Source of the DNA: Methanobacteriota archaeon
GTDB taxonomy: Archaea; Thermoplasmatota; Poseidoniia; Poseidoniales; Poseidoniaceae
NCBI GenBank assembly: GCA_011522915.1
Contig: WTIA01000016.1
Location: 1-37,241 of the forward strand
Direction: 5' to 3'
Length of the DNA stretch: 37,241 nucleotides
Shown: piece after piece, positions 1 to 9,728 of the stretch
Layout of the letters: each line of letters begins with the position of its first letter
How positions within the stretch are numbered: the stretch's first letter is position 1
Position numbers and translations under genes: made by a program
Notes under the pieces: model-generated
What the model was told of the DNA's origin: nothing
The model's database searches: none
Seen by the model: the letters and a program-made list of their open reading frames with translations, nothing else

Positions 1-6
1 TACACT

Positions 7-83
7 GGCCCCATAGTGTAGCCTGGATATCACAGTGGCTTGCGGAGCCACGAACCCGTGTTCGAATCGCGGTGGGGCCGCCA
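7..83 (+). tRNA. tRNA-Arg (anticodon GCG), 3' CCA encoded
   Basis: Acceptor GGCCCCA/TGGGGCC, anticodon stem GTGGC/GCCAC with loop TTGCGGA (anticodon GCG at 42-44), T arm CCGTG-TTCGAAT-CGCGG, discriminator G at 80 followed by CCA at 81-83. Confidence 0.95.
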
Positions 84-133
84 ATTGATTTCAGATAGCA
101 TTGGCCAACGCACTTTCGGGCAGGCACTAAAGT

Positions 134-152
134 AGTGGCGGGGCCGCTTTTT
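134..152 (+). terminator. Possible terminator downstream of tRNA-Arg
   Basis: AGTGGC-GGG-GCCGCT stem (one T:G wobble) followed by TTTTT; overlaps the stop codon of the convergent minus-strand ORF. Confidence 0.4.
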
Positions 153-771
153 ACTCTTCTTCGTTTACGAGTTCGACACTTTCATTCAAGGCCGCTCTTG
201 CAGAAGCATTCAGAATTGGCAGGGCAGACATTGCAACACAAATCAGCATGCAAACACCGCATAGATATGACATAAGTTCGGTAACCGTCGTGACTTCTTG
301 TGGTAACAGTTCAGATGATACATTTGTCATCATCCAGGTTCCTCCAAACCCACCAAATAATCCAATTGTCGAGCCTAGAAGAGACAATTTAACTCCCAAT
401 TTGTTTAGACGGAATAGAAGAATTCCTCCTACTAGCACGAGAATACCACCTAACATCAACGAATATCCGCGAACAGAATATGCTCCATCATCACGAACTT
501 TGTCGTGGTAATCTTGGTATTCTTCTGCTGTGATGTTGATGTCCTGATTTTGATAATTCCCAAGAATCGCATCCAAATCTGCTTCAGGGAAATCTTCTGC
601 CATTGAATTTTTGAAATCACCCCAACCTACAAGGATCATCAAAATCGAACCCATAACCAGCAGTATTGCAATTGTCTTTGGCCCTTTTTTGTCTGGCCTA
701 GGAGCGAATAATGAGGCAGGTGGGATTGGGCCATCATCATCCTTCATTCGAATTGAAATTTCATCACTCAT
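151..771 (-). CDS. Hypothetical membrane protein (several predicted TM segments, acidic ends)
   Basis: 206-aa ORF with hydrophobic segments (TIAILLVMGSILMILVGW, GGILVLVGGILLF, LSLLGSTIGLFGGFGG, LCGVCMLICVAMSALPIL). Confidence 0.7.
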   Translation of the reverse strand: MSDEISIRMKDDDGPIPPASLFAPRPDKKGPKTIAILLVMGSILMILVGWGDFKNSMAEDFPEADLDAILGNYQNQDINITAEEYQDYHDKVRDDGAYSVRGYSLMLGGILVLVGGILLFRLNKLGVKLSLLGSTIGLFGGFGGTWMMTNVSSELLPQEVTTVTELMSYLCGVCMLICVAMSALPILNASARAALNESVELVNEEE

Positions 772-1210
772 TGGTACATCCCTCCAAACCCATTCTTAGT
801 GTATTGGGAATTGGTAATGATTCCATATTCTCCATACTTACACAAACAGTAACTTGTTCACTTGACCATAAAAGGTCACCATTTTGGTTGTGAAATTCAT
901 ATTGCCAAGTGCATGATGTTACTCCAACTTTCGATATCCATATCGTTGCTGTTACAGTATCTCCATACCTAAATGGAGCGTGAAATTGAGATTGAACATT
1001 CACAACAGGAAATCCTAGTTTCATATCATTCAAAATCTCTGGATATCCAACTCCACAAATCTCTTGCCATGATTCTTCGAAGAACCTGTGAGCAAGGTCA
1101 AAAATTCTAGGATAGAATGCAATGCCTGCCATATCCAGCATTGGAAAATCAACACGCCGGGATAATTGAACTGCCATGTTTCTGCGTAAGGGAAGGAGTT
1201 CTTCAAGCAT
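764..1210 (-). CDS. Acyl-CoA thioesterase-like (4HBT / hotdog fold)
   Basis: VDFPMLDMAGIAFYPRIFDLAHRFFEE and FRYGDTVTATIWISKVGVTSCTWQYEF resemble YbgC/4HBT family; overlaps neighbours on both sides by 8 bp. Confidence 0.8.
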   Translation of the reverse strand: MLEELLPLRRNMAVQLSRRVDFPMLDMAGIAFYPRIFDLAHRFFEESWQEICGVGYPEILNDMKLGFPVVNVQSQFHAPFRYGDTVTATIWISKVGVTSCTWQYEFHNQNGDLLWSSEQVTVCVSMENMESLPIPNTLRMGLEGCTNE

Positions 1211-1619
1211 CCTCGGGCTTGGGCCATTTCTTGGCCAGAACCTTTGCTAAATCGTCATCGAGCTTTGCATTCCACCAATCACTGCCTTGCCAAATTGCGT
1301 ATCTACCTCTAATGCCACGTATGTCGGCACCTTCGAAAGAACAGTTTCTGAAATTTGAAAGGTTTAATCTTGCTTTTCGTAAATCAGCACCGCGGAAATC
1401 GCAGTTATCGAATGCAGATTTCATTAGGTCTGCTTCGACCATGGATGCACGATTGAAATTCGAATCGGTGTAATTCCCTTCTGTCAAATCTGCATTGTCC
1501 AAGATGCATCTTTTGAAATTTGAACGAGGGTGGTTTCCTCTTCTCAGTAACTCTCCAGCATGATTTTGGAAAGACCAATCCAAAGGCTCCTCTTCTCTGT
1601 CGGTGCTGCTGCCCGACAT
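1203..1619 (-). CDS. Pentapeptide-repeat protein
   Basis: Tandem A(D/N)LxX-type repeats (CILDNADLTEGNYTDSNFNRASMVEADLMKSAFDNCDFRGADLRKARLNLSNFRNCSFEGADIRG). Start ATG placed at 1619; ORF extends to 1625. Confidence 0.85.
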   Translation of the reverse strand: MSGSSTDREEEPLDWSFQNHAGELLRRGNHPRSNFKRCILDNADLTEGNYTDSNFNRASMVEADLMKSAFDNCDFRGADLRKARLNLSNFRNCSFEGADIRGIRGRYAIWQGSDWWNAKLDDDLAKVLAKKWPKPEDA

Positions 1620-1634
1620 GACCATTTTTCCACC

Positions 1635-2135
1635 TCAATATCGGCTGCGCTTGTCCAAGTGCGCCCTTCCCTCGGGAGTGATTATTGCGTATCGGTTTTT
1701 CTCCTTTGCAGAAGGAGGAGTGACTAGGAACCCTCTTTCTCTAAGTCTGTTGAGGTACAAGGAGAGGTTGCCTGGCGGCTCTAAGCCTGCGTCTTCGAAT
1801 AATTGGTCAATGACTCTTGGTGGGCTGTCATTCACACCTTCGACGTCCCTGAGGTATTGGATTGCGCCCAGTACTTGATCCGGCTTCCTAATCAAGCTGC
1901 AGTTTTCAATCAGAGCGCGAAATGCTGAGCCCCTCTCGGGCAAGCCTGCGTCTCTTGCTGCATCGACCGCCGCCTCTATCGCACGCTCTCTTGCATTTCT
2001 GATTCTAGAAAGTGCGATTGACCAAGTATCATCTTCTTTGATCCTGATTAGCCTTTCATCAACGCTGTTTTGTGCGCCAGAGATATCTATTTCTACATCT
2101 CCTGCTCTGATTAGAACCTTGGCTTCTTCTTCCAT
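1635..2135 (-). CDS. Hypothetical protein with C-terminal winged-helix-like region
   Basis: Start MEEEAKV at 2135 preceded on the minus strand by GGGAGAT; C-terminus NLSLYLNRLRERGFLVTPPSAKEKNRYAIITPEGRAHL resembles an archaeal wHTH. Confidence 0.6.
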   Translation of the reverse strand: MEEEAKVLIRAGDVEIDISGAQNSVDERLIRIKEDDTWSIALSRIRNARERAIEAAVDAARDAGLPERGSAFRALIENCSLIRKPDQVLGAIQYLRDVEGVNDSPPRVIDQLFEDAGLEPPGNLSLYLNRLRERGFLVTPPSAKEKNRYAIITPEGRAHLDKRSRY

Positions 2136-2393
2136 ATTATCTCCCCAATTATTGCGACTTTCCACTTTCTATTGTAATGGGCACCACATAACAAAAAGAG
2201 CCGTTTCGTTTATGAGACACTGAACTTGTGTAATAAAAGCCTGTTTAACACTACTAAAATAATGTAATGGAAATAAAACAAAAAATAACATTGCGGTGCA
2301 AAATAACACCAATTCAAAACCCAAACATACTACAATTTCATGGGCAAGACACATGAAGGGGCGACATGTTCAACCACCAGCACGGGTGATTTT

Positions 2394-5300
2394 ATGAAAC
2401 GCATGTCCCCAATTTTACTTGCAATACTCATGGTTACGTCATGCGCTCCAATCGGACTTGTCATGGCATCTAATGAGTCATTAAGCTTCGATACATTTAC
2501 TGGCGGATTCGCCACAGTAGATGTAAAATTACAAGGAGATGTGACAAACAATAGCTCATCAATAGAGGTTCCAAGAAACGTCACATTTGTGGCATCCGGA
2601 TTTGAAGTCAGCATCGATTCTGGAGAAGAGAGTCCCGGGGAAGTTTGGGTTGATATCGGCGAAGATGGGATTTTCGAATGGGAATTCACAGAAACAGGAT
2701 ATGGTGACATCGGCCATCAGAATGAATTCTATGATGGTAACAATTGGTATATCTCTCCAGTAACGGCAGGAAACTCATCAACTCCGGGTTATCTATTGCC
2801 TTCTGCTGCCACAATTCAAACCTCGAATTTAGATGTTGCATTCTCACCAGAATCTGGTGGAGGCTTTTTCGCTATCGGTACTCATCAGGATGTAATCGAG
2901 ACTGACATTGACAATGACAGTAATCCAGAACCAATGTTTTTGTCTGATATTCATTCAAACAACTCTACGTTCATCGTTTATGCTGATTGGGACGTAAACA
3001 CTGGGATTTCAATATCTGCACAAATTCAGACATGTGATAATGCAACTTCAATACAGGTTGGAGACTTGAATGGAGATGGCGATGAAGATATTATCGCATT
3101 TTCAGATACATCAGGAAACGCATGCATCCACTTAGCAAATGGCACATCTTTTGACCCTGTACAGAATGCTTCGGTTGCGGCTGGCTTGTCGAGCGCGAAA
3201 GTTGGAGATATTAATGCGGATGGTAGTGATGAAATTATCACGGTAACGTCTGGCGGAACTCTATCGTATTTCAGTTGGAATAACACAACATCAGGGCTCT
3301 CTTCTGCAGTATCATCGCTTGTCAATGGTAATGGCACGATTGGCATGCCTGCTTATTTGATTTCACTACACGTAGGTGATTTCTTTTCGAATGGAACAGA
3401 ATCCGCTCTAGTTATGGATAATACCGGCCACTGGACGTTATGGAACACAGTATCGGGAGCATGGGCAGGGCCAATTACATCGTTTGATGATATTTCAAGA
3501 GATGAGATACTGACGGATTTGGATGGCGATGGAGATATTGACATCGTGGGTAGTAACGATCAAGGATATGCATTCAGAATAAACGATGGCTCTGGTTGGG
3601 ATGTGAACTTAACTCAAAACCAAATATCCATGATTAACTCAACAATTGCTGATTTTGACAACGACGGAGATTTGGATTTGATGACTCCAGTCCCTGGTTT
3701 TTCAGATGGAACAGCATCAACGTTAGAGGGGAATATTTCTCTTCGTGAGATAAATTCCTCTGCTATATCTTCCCCTTCGATGATAGTTTTGGAACCATGG
3801 TCGATACCAACATCGATAATCACCATGGACATGGATGGTGATGGTGTTGTTGAACACATAGTATCCGCTGGTGAGAATTCAAAAGGCGTGTTTATCGGAG
3901 GATGGCACAGCATTGAGCTCGATGCCGACGGCGACGGCAACCCAGAAATGAGTAGAACTGGGTATGCTGGCGATTCAAGCAATGGCCTTGATCCATTGGT
4001 AATGACCGATGATGCAGACGGAATCAGAGACGACTTATTGCAAATTATCACTTCACTTCCAACCAGTATAGATGGCTATGGTATATCGATGATTAATTTT
4101 TCAATGAACGTTAAAGCATCAGGCAATGGAGAATTTAATTATTCAGAACTTGATATTGGGTATGATTGTAATTTCTTAGTCGACATAAACCCTCACCTTA
4201 TAGGCAATCTCACTAACTCGCTAAATCAACAAATGACAGGCGGTATTGGCAACTTTACTATCGATATTCCGGTAAACTCAACTAAGGCTGGAAATATTTC
4301 TTTGACTAATTTCTACGCTGTAACCGTACCAGGTGCGCCGAATCTAGCAATACCACTAACTCCGGTACTTTCCCTTGTTACTGCAACCCCTGATATGGTG
4401 GAGTTCAAGTGGAATGATACTATTGATTTTGGATTAGATTTTATTGAATTCGAAATATTCAGATTAGAATCTGCAAGTGAATCTGTTGACTTAATGAACG
4501 TATACAATTGGTCGTTCTTCAATGAGACAATTGACTCAAATGTTACTGTAGGTTCTACATATTGGTATCTAGTACGGTCAACGCATCAATTCGGAATAGC
4601 ATCAAACCTGTCCGAGCCTTTACAGGTTACAGTTCCTTATCCATCGCCACCTTCAGCGATTAATGGTCTCAGGTTGAACGATGTATCCTCTGACCAAGGT
4701 GGCGTCCTTGAACTAAGTTGGAACCATTCAGAGGAGGAGTTTACGGAATATGAAATATATTTGGAAAACTCAACCTTCAACAGTATAGCCGGCCTCACAG
4801 CATTCGGCAATGTATCCTCTTCTGAAAACTCTACATTATTGTCGGGGTTAGTAGACGGACAGGAATATTGGGCTGCAGTCGTTGCCGTAGACCAATATGG
4901 AAATAAGACCGAGAATGTAATTTCTGTTGGACCAACATATCCGAGAAATGATGAACCAAACAATGTCAATTTGGAATTGACAGTATCTACCCAAACCTCT
5001 CTGTCATCTCCGTTTAGTCTAGAAATAACAGCGGAAATTGATGGAGTTCAGGTAACTCCACCAGGAGACATTGTAATCACAATGGTAACATCGTCAGGAA
5101 CATATCCTATCGCCACAAGTTGGGATTCGATACTTCTTTCAAATTTCTCAGAATTGGTTTCATTCGCTGCAGAAATTAGCGGCGATGTAACTTTCTATGC
5201 AAATTACAGTGGCGATTCTGGAGATGAACAGAACAGGCCGCTAGCATCAGCAACTACCACAGCAACTACATTTGTTACAGTTGCAGCAGACCTCTCATCT

Positions 5301-6536
5301 CCTGAGGATTTCTACGAACTTGACTGGGAGAATGAAACAAGCGTTAGGGTTGATTTGAATGCAATAAATCCTGTTCAACAAGACTTGTTGAACGGAACTG
5401 CTTACACATGGGTTGCTTTCAATTCAACCACAGGAAATCAGAATTCAGGCAATGGTGTTATCGATAACGGCTTCGATCAATTCATTGTTTCGTTCAATGA
5501 ATCAGGCGTGCTATTCATCAATTTGACTAGCCCGTCTTGGGTAAACGCAGGAACAAATTCGCTAGAAATACAGCTTGTTCCATACGGCAGTACGGTCGAG
5601 GAGAATAACACCGATGGTAATGAAACAGACAATACTCCTTGGTCTCCAGATACTATGCTGGATGTCACTATTGACTGTGGTAGTGTTGTAATAGATCCTT
5701 CAACAGACCAAGAATTAGATTGTACTATTACAAATCCGAATAATTACTCGGTCGATATTTCATTAGAAGCCGACGGCTGGTCTCAATGGTCGGATTACAT
5801 TTTATTCGAACCAAAAGCAGGCCAGGGAGATTTTGTCCTTACAGAATTTGAAAGCAAGAATTTGGAAATACGCGTTGACATTGTCCAAGACCTAGAGGCG
5901 AGTGGCTTGTTAACGGGCCTGATCCAAATCGATTTGAGACAGGGTCCAACAAATTACACCAGCGTTGGTGACAAGCCGCAAACATTCGAAATCACGTGGA
6001 ACTTGATTGAAGAAGAAATCACAATAGATCCGAATCCAGAAGAGAACAATACCAATCAAACAACCAACACAAAAGATGAATCCTCATCTGATAATACGAT
6101 GTTGATCCTTGGTGGAGTTGGAGGAGTTGCGGTCATCGGGCTAGCGGTTTTCATCGTCTTGCGAATGCGAAATAGTGATTTTGAGGATTGGGACGAAGAC
6201 GATTTGGACCTAGAGCCAGAGGTAGAAGCTCAGACTCGCGCATCCAAGCCACTACCAGTGGGGGTTGCTTTGGATGAATTCGAAGACAAAACAATTGTTG
6301 ACGAAACGCCGGATAGGCCAGATGTAATCAATGAATTCGAAGAGGATTACGAGGAGTATTCAGAAGATACCGTCGCCGAATCTACAGAAGACGAATATTC
6401 AGAGTACGACGAATCTAGCGAAGAAGATACTGGAATTACTGTTGATGAACACGGAACAGAATGGTATGAGGATGAAGTCGGAGTTTGGTGGTTCAGAGAA
6501 CCTGGCCAGGACGATTGGGCTGAGTTTACAGAGTAG
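2394..6536 (+). CDS. Large secreted/surface-anchored protein with FG-GAP/VCBS-type repeats, FN3-like domains, C-terminal TM and acidic cytoplasmic tail
   Basis: Start MKRMSPILLAILMV (signal peptide) preceded by GGGTGAT; Ca-binding-type repeats DLNGDGDEDII, DINADGSDEII, DLDGDGDIDIV, DFDNDGDLDLM; FN3-like VLELSWNHSEEEFTEYEIYL; TM LILGGVGGVAVIGLAVFIVL; many NxS/T sequons. Confidence 0.88.
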   Translation: MKRMSPILLAILMVTSCAPIGLVMASNESLSFDTFTGGFATVDVKLQGDVTNNSSSIEVPRNVTFVASGFEVSIDSGEESPGEVWVDIGEDGIFEWEFTETGYGDIGHQNEFYDGNNWYISPVTAGNSSTPGYLLPSAATIQTSNLDVAFSPESGGGFFAIGTHQDVIETDIDNDSNPEPMFLSDIHSNNSTFIVYADWDVNTGISISAQIQTCDNATSIQVGDLNGDGDEDIIAFSDTSGNACIHLANGTSFDPVQNASVAAGLSSAKVGDINADGSDEIITVTSGGTLSYFSWNNTTSGLSSAVSSLVNGNGTIGMPAYLISLHVGDFFSNGTESALVMDNTGHWTLWNTVSGAWAGPITSFDDISRDEILTDLDGDGDIDIVGSNDQGYAFRINDGSGWDVNLTQNQISMINSTIADFDNDGDLDLMTPVPGFSDGTASTLEGNISLREINSSAISSPSMIVLEPWSIPTSIITMDMDGDGVVEHIVSAGENSKGVFIGGWHSIELDADGDGNPEMSRTGYAGDSSNGLDPLVMTDDADGIRDDLLQIITSLPTSIDGYGISMINFSMNVKASGNGEFNYSELDIGYDCNFLVDINPHLIGNLTNSLNQQMTGGIGNFTIDIPVNSTKAGNISLTNFYAVTVPGAPNLAIPLTPVLSLVTATPDMVEFKWNDTIDFGLDFIEFEIFRLESASESVDLMNVYNWSFFNETIDSNVTVGSTYWYLVRSTHQFGIASNLSEPLQVTVPYPSPPSAINGLRLNDVSSDQGGVLELSWNHSEEEFTEYEIYLENSTFNSIAGLTAFGNVSSSENSTLLSGLVDGQEYWAAVVAVDQYGNKTENVISVGPTYPRNDEPNNVNLELTVSTQTSLSSPFSLEITAEIDGVQVTPPGDIVITMVTSSGTYPIATSWDSILLSNFSELVSFAAEISGDVTFYANYSGDSGDEQNRPLASATTTATTFVTVAADLSSPEDFYELDWENETSVRVDLNAINPVQQDLLNGTAYTWVAFNSTTGNQNSGNGVIDNGFDQFIVSFNESGVLFINLTSPSWVNAGTNSLEIQLVPYGSTVEENNTDGNETDNTPWSPDTMLDVTIDCGSVVIDPSTDQELDCTITNPNNYSVDISLEADGWSQWSDYILFEPKAGQGDFVLTEFESKNLEIRVDIVQDLEASGLLTGLIQIDLRQGPTNYTSVGDKPQTFEITWNLIEEEITIDPNPEENNTNQTTNTKDESSSDNTMLILGGVGGVAVIGLAVFIVLRMRNSDFEDWDEDDLDLEPEVEAQTRASKPLPVGVALDEFEDKTIVDETPDRPDVINEFEEDYEEYSEDTVAESTEDEYSEYDESSEEDTGITVDEHGTEWYEDEVGVWWFREPGQDDWAEFTE

Positions 6537-6579
6537 AGATTTAGTAACCACTTTCAATGAGTGAACAAGAGGCGGTAGC

Positions 6580-7323
6580 ATGGCGGGTCAAGCAACATAC
6601 GACTTGGTGTTACATCAAGACGCAGACCCTACAACCAGCGGGGTAGCTATTTGCGGATTTTCTACTGTTGGCATGGTTGGAGTTATTGCGGCTTCACACG
6701 TCATCAGTCAACTGAAATTGAACCAGTTAGGCACGGTTCTCAATCCTGATTTCCCAGCCATGGCTCTAGTCCACCATGAAGTACCAAAGCATCCAGTTAG
6801 AGTATATCAGGGAGACGGAGTTGGCGTTTTCACTGCAGAAGTCCGATTTGGTCCAGAACGCGATGTATTATTCGCAAATACGGTTCTTGATTGGTTTACC
6901 AAAGGAGGTTTTGACAGACTTATCGTCATAGACGGTGTAGCGAGAGAGAATATGGATGATAGAGAAGATTCCTTGTACGGTGTGAGTTCTCTGCCAACAG
7001 GAAGAGACCGTTTGAAGAAGGCAGGAATTGAACCGGTAAAGCAAGGGATTGTTGCAGGTATAGCAGGTTATCTTATCGCAGAAGGAGATAGACTTGGTCT
7101 TGATGTTACGGCAATCTTAGCAGACTGTAATCCAATGTATCCAGATGCTAGGGCCGCAGCTCTTGCAATAGAAGCGGTTACGGATTTGACAGGAATTGAT
7201 ATCCCACTCTCATCTCTGTTGGAAGATGCAAGGAAAATCGAGGATAGTGTTAGAGAAGTATTCGAAAATTCTCAAACTATGTTGCCTGCGCCTGATGATG
7301 AAATTGATCCATCATTTGGCTGA
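6580..7323 (+). CDS. PAC2 (proteasome assembly chaperone) family protein
   Basis: 247 aa; VAICGFSTVGMVGVIAASHVISQL..., GVARENM..., GIVAGIAGYLIAEGDRLGLDVTAILADC typical of archaeal PAC2/COG2047 proteins. Confidence 0.85.
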   Translation: MAGQATYDLVLHQDADPTTSGVAICGFSTVGMVGVIAASHVISQLKLNQLGTVLNPDFPAMALVHHEVPKHPVRVYQGDGVGVFTAEVRFGPERDVLFANTVLDWFTKGGFDRLIVIDGVARENMDDREDSLYGVSSLPTGRDRLKKAGIEPVKQGIVAGIAGYLIAEGDRLGLDVTAILADCNPMYPDARAAALAIEAVTDLTGIDIPLSSLLEDARKIEDSVREVFENSQTMLPAPDDEIDPSFG

Positions 7324-8598
7324 TTTAGCAACATCGATTACCGTATCCCAATCTGCATCTGTTGCAAACATTGGCTCAGGCATGTGGCATTGTGCCATTT
7401 TGAAACCTCTATCTTCTAAGCCTGCTTTCAGTTTCTTCATTGAAGGAATTTGTCCGATTCCAGCAGCGATTCCCAAACTATCTATTGGAACTAACAGATG
7501 TTTTCCAGACAATAGTTCAGCAGAATCAGAAATGTGACGAACGCTCCTTTCGATTTCTCGCTTGGAATGTTCAATATCGTAATCAGTCCAATCATCAGGG
7601 TAGTCTTCTTCTTTTCCAGCACACAACTGAATTGCTCTTTCTACAGTCATCCTTCCAGCGATATCGCAATCGAATAATGGGCCGGTCCACATCGGTCCGG
7701 AGAATTCTCCCGAGGGCTGCGAAGCGAAGTGGTAGGGACTTGACCTAATCCTATATCCAATATGTTCATTCCAATTTGAAGCAACTTCCTTTGATTTGCG
7801 TAATAGGACACTAACTCTTACGTGGTGGCCATCGAATAGCGAAAGAATTGGATGCATAGATTTGTCATGCATCGCAGCGATTCTTGCAATCACTCCTAAC
7901 AGAATTCTTGTAGCATCATCGTGCATGTAAGCATCCGTTATTCCTACCGAACCATACCTTCTAGATGCACTTGTTTTTGCTGAACCACACAACGCTGCGG
8001 TATCGGTAGCGGTGACCTCCAATACTCCAATTCTTGAAATTGATTGAATGGCAGTATCAAGGAAACTAACTGGAGAGCCAAACGGATCCAAATCAATCCA
8101 TTGGAACGGGGCTTCAACCATCAATTTCTTTGCATCCCCGTTTATCCATTGAATTCCATCTTTCACCGAATCTTTCGGTTTTGCCTCAAATCTACTTGGT
8201 TCTGGAATCCAATGAATTCCATCATTTAGCGGATGAGTTTCATGAGATTTCATTCCCCAAGAAAGAGCATCTGAATCTAAATCATTTGCAGTAATCCTTA
8301 GCCTGTCTTGTCTTGGTACTTCCTTACGCCAGCGCCTTGGCCTAACTCCTGTTGCACAAAGAGCATCTAGTACCCTGATAATTTTCTCCTCAGGAACTAA
8401 CCAATTATTCTCAATAGCATCAGCTAAAAGCATTACAGAACGTGTTCTAGCAGGAGCCATTGCTGGATTGAGAAACCCTTCGCCTGTCTTTGCAGCAGGA
8501 CCTCTAGGCATATGGGATGGTCGCATTTGGTGGTCTTTCAGGTGAACAGATGTTCTACCTTCTAACCATATATGACCAGGCCAGCCTTCTGGTTCCAT
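7312..8598 (-). CDS. trm1: tRNA (guanine(26)-N2)-dimethyltransferase Trm1
   Basis: FLNPAMAPARTRSVMLLADAI, VLDALCATGVRPRRW, WIDLDPFGSPVSFLDTAIQSI, VTATDTAALCG are Trm1 hallmarks. Confidence 0.93.
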   Translation of the reverse strand: MEPEGWPGHIWLEGRTSVHLKDHQMRPSHMPRGPAAKTGEGFLNPAMAPARTRSVMLLADAIENNWLVPEEKIIRVLDALCATGVRPRRWRKEVPRQDRLRITANDLDSDALSWGMKSHETHPLNDGIHWIPEPSRFEAKPKDSVKDGIQWINGDAKKLMVEAPFQWIDLDPFGSPVSFLDTAIQSISRIGVLEVTATDTAALCGSAKTSASRRYGSVGITDAYMHDDATRILLGVIARIAAMHDKSMHPILSLFDGHHVRVSVLLRKSKEVASNWNEHIGYRIRSSPYHFASQPSGEFSGPMWTGPLFDCDIAGRMTVERAIQLCAGKEEDYPDDWTDYDIEHSKREIERSVRHISDSAELLSGKHLLVPIDSLGIAAGIGQIPSMKKLKAGLEDRGFKMAQCHMPEPMFATDADWDTVIDVAKSAK

Positions 8599-8607
8599 TT
8601 TTAGACC

Positions 8608-9702
8608 TCAATAATGCTCAAAGACAACATTTGGATTAGAATGAGTAACCTTTCTTCCATTATCTACGACTTTTCCAATTATAGCACATCCGGGCATTTT
8701 TTCGGAAAGCCATTCAATGATATCCTCTGCAACGTTTGAATCGACTGCGATTATCATGCCACATCCCATGTTGAATGTTCTATACATTTCTCTGTCGTTC
8801 ACGTTTCCATTTTCTTGAATCCATTTGAATTCAGGTAGGACAGGTAACGGGTCACTGATGTGCCATCCCAATGAGTCATGAAGCCGCAAAAGATTGGATA
8901 GACCACCGCCTGTAACGTGGCAAATGCCGTGAATAAAGCTAGAAGCACACGGGCCATCCTGAATCAAATCTACAACAGGATCACAGTAAATTCTAGTCGG
9001 GTTCAAGAATATTTCACCAAGAGTGATATCTCCCTCATTGAACCTCTCAATTCTACTTTCATCTACATCAAATGAAGCAGCATCTTCCCAACTTGCACCA
9101 CAGTGCGATATCACATTCCTGACCAAAGAGTATCCATTTGAATGAACACCTGACGATGGCATTCCAATCAGTACATCCCCTTCTTTTAGATTAGCACCGG
9201 TGATTTCTGCACCTTTCGGTAGCCAACCAAGAGCAGTTCCTGATAAATCCAGTTCTGTTACAATTCCTGGAAGGCTTGCAGTTTCTCCCCCAGCTAATGT
9301 AACTCTAGCCCTTCTACATGCTTCTGCTAGGCTTGCACCTAGTGCTGCATGAATCTCAGGGTCGGGCTTTGGTACTGCGATGTAATCTACAAACGCAATC
9401 GGTTCAGCACCAACACAAAGCAAGTCGTTGACGTTCATCGCCATGCAGTCGATACCTACTCCTGCCCATTGCCCCAACTTTGTAGCGATGGATAATTTGG
9501 AACCTACCCCGTCAGTAGCTAATGCTAGGTAATTATCACCAAACTCGACCAGTCCACCAAATCCACCGGGTAAATCAACAGGTGCGCCAGGTGTTCCTGA
9601 CTTTCGGACAGAGCGGGATAATGCGCCGACTAAAGCGCCTACAGCATTACCTTCTAGGTCGATATCTACGCCACTTCCAGCGTAGTTCAACTCTTCTGCC
9701 AT
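8608..9702 (-). CDS. purM: Phosphoribosylformylglycinamidine cyclo-ligase
   Basis: LNYAGSGVDIDLEGNAV, GVGSKLSIATKLGQWAGVGIDCMAMNVNDLLCVGAEPIAFVDY, GGETASLPG, PSSGVHSNGYSLVR. Start at 9702 follows SD-like GGGTGATGTC. Confidence 0.95.
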   Translation of the reverse strand: MAEELNYAGSGVDIDLEGNAVGALVGALSRSVRKSGTPGAPVDLPGGFGGLVEFGDNYLALATDGVGSKLSIATKLGQWAGVGIDCMAMNVNDLLCVGAEPIAFVDYIAVPKPDPEIHAALGASLAEACRRARVTLAGGETASLPGIVTELDLSGTALGWLPKGAEITGANLKEGDVLIGMPSSGVHSNGYSLVRNVISHCGASWEDAASFDVDESRIERFNEGDITLGEIFLNPTRIYCDPVVDLIQDGPCASSFIHGICHVTGGGLSNLLRLHDSLGWHISDPLPVLPEFKWIQENGNVNDREMYRTFNMGCGMIIAVDSNVAEDIIEWLSEKMPGCAIIGKVVDNGRKVTHSNPNVVFEHY

Positions 9703-9728
9703 GACATCACCCAAACGCGCCACTCTCA

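Noticed and set aside
1-150. tRNA gene as an integration site of a mobile element
   Set aside because: No integrase, no repeated tRNA 3' end noticed downstream, and the neighbouring genes are ordinary.
2166-2393. AT-rich 228-bp divergent intergenic region as an origin or regulatory hub
   Set aside because: No clear repeated motifs or ORB-like palindromes noticed; probably just the promoters of two divergent genes.
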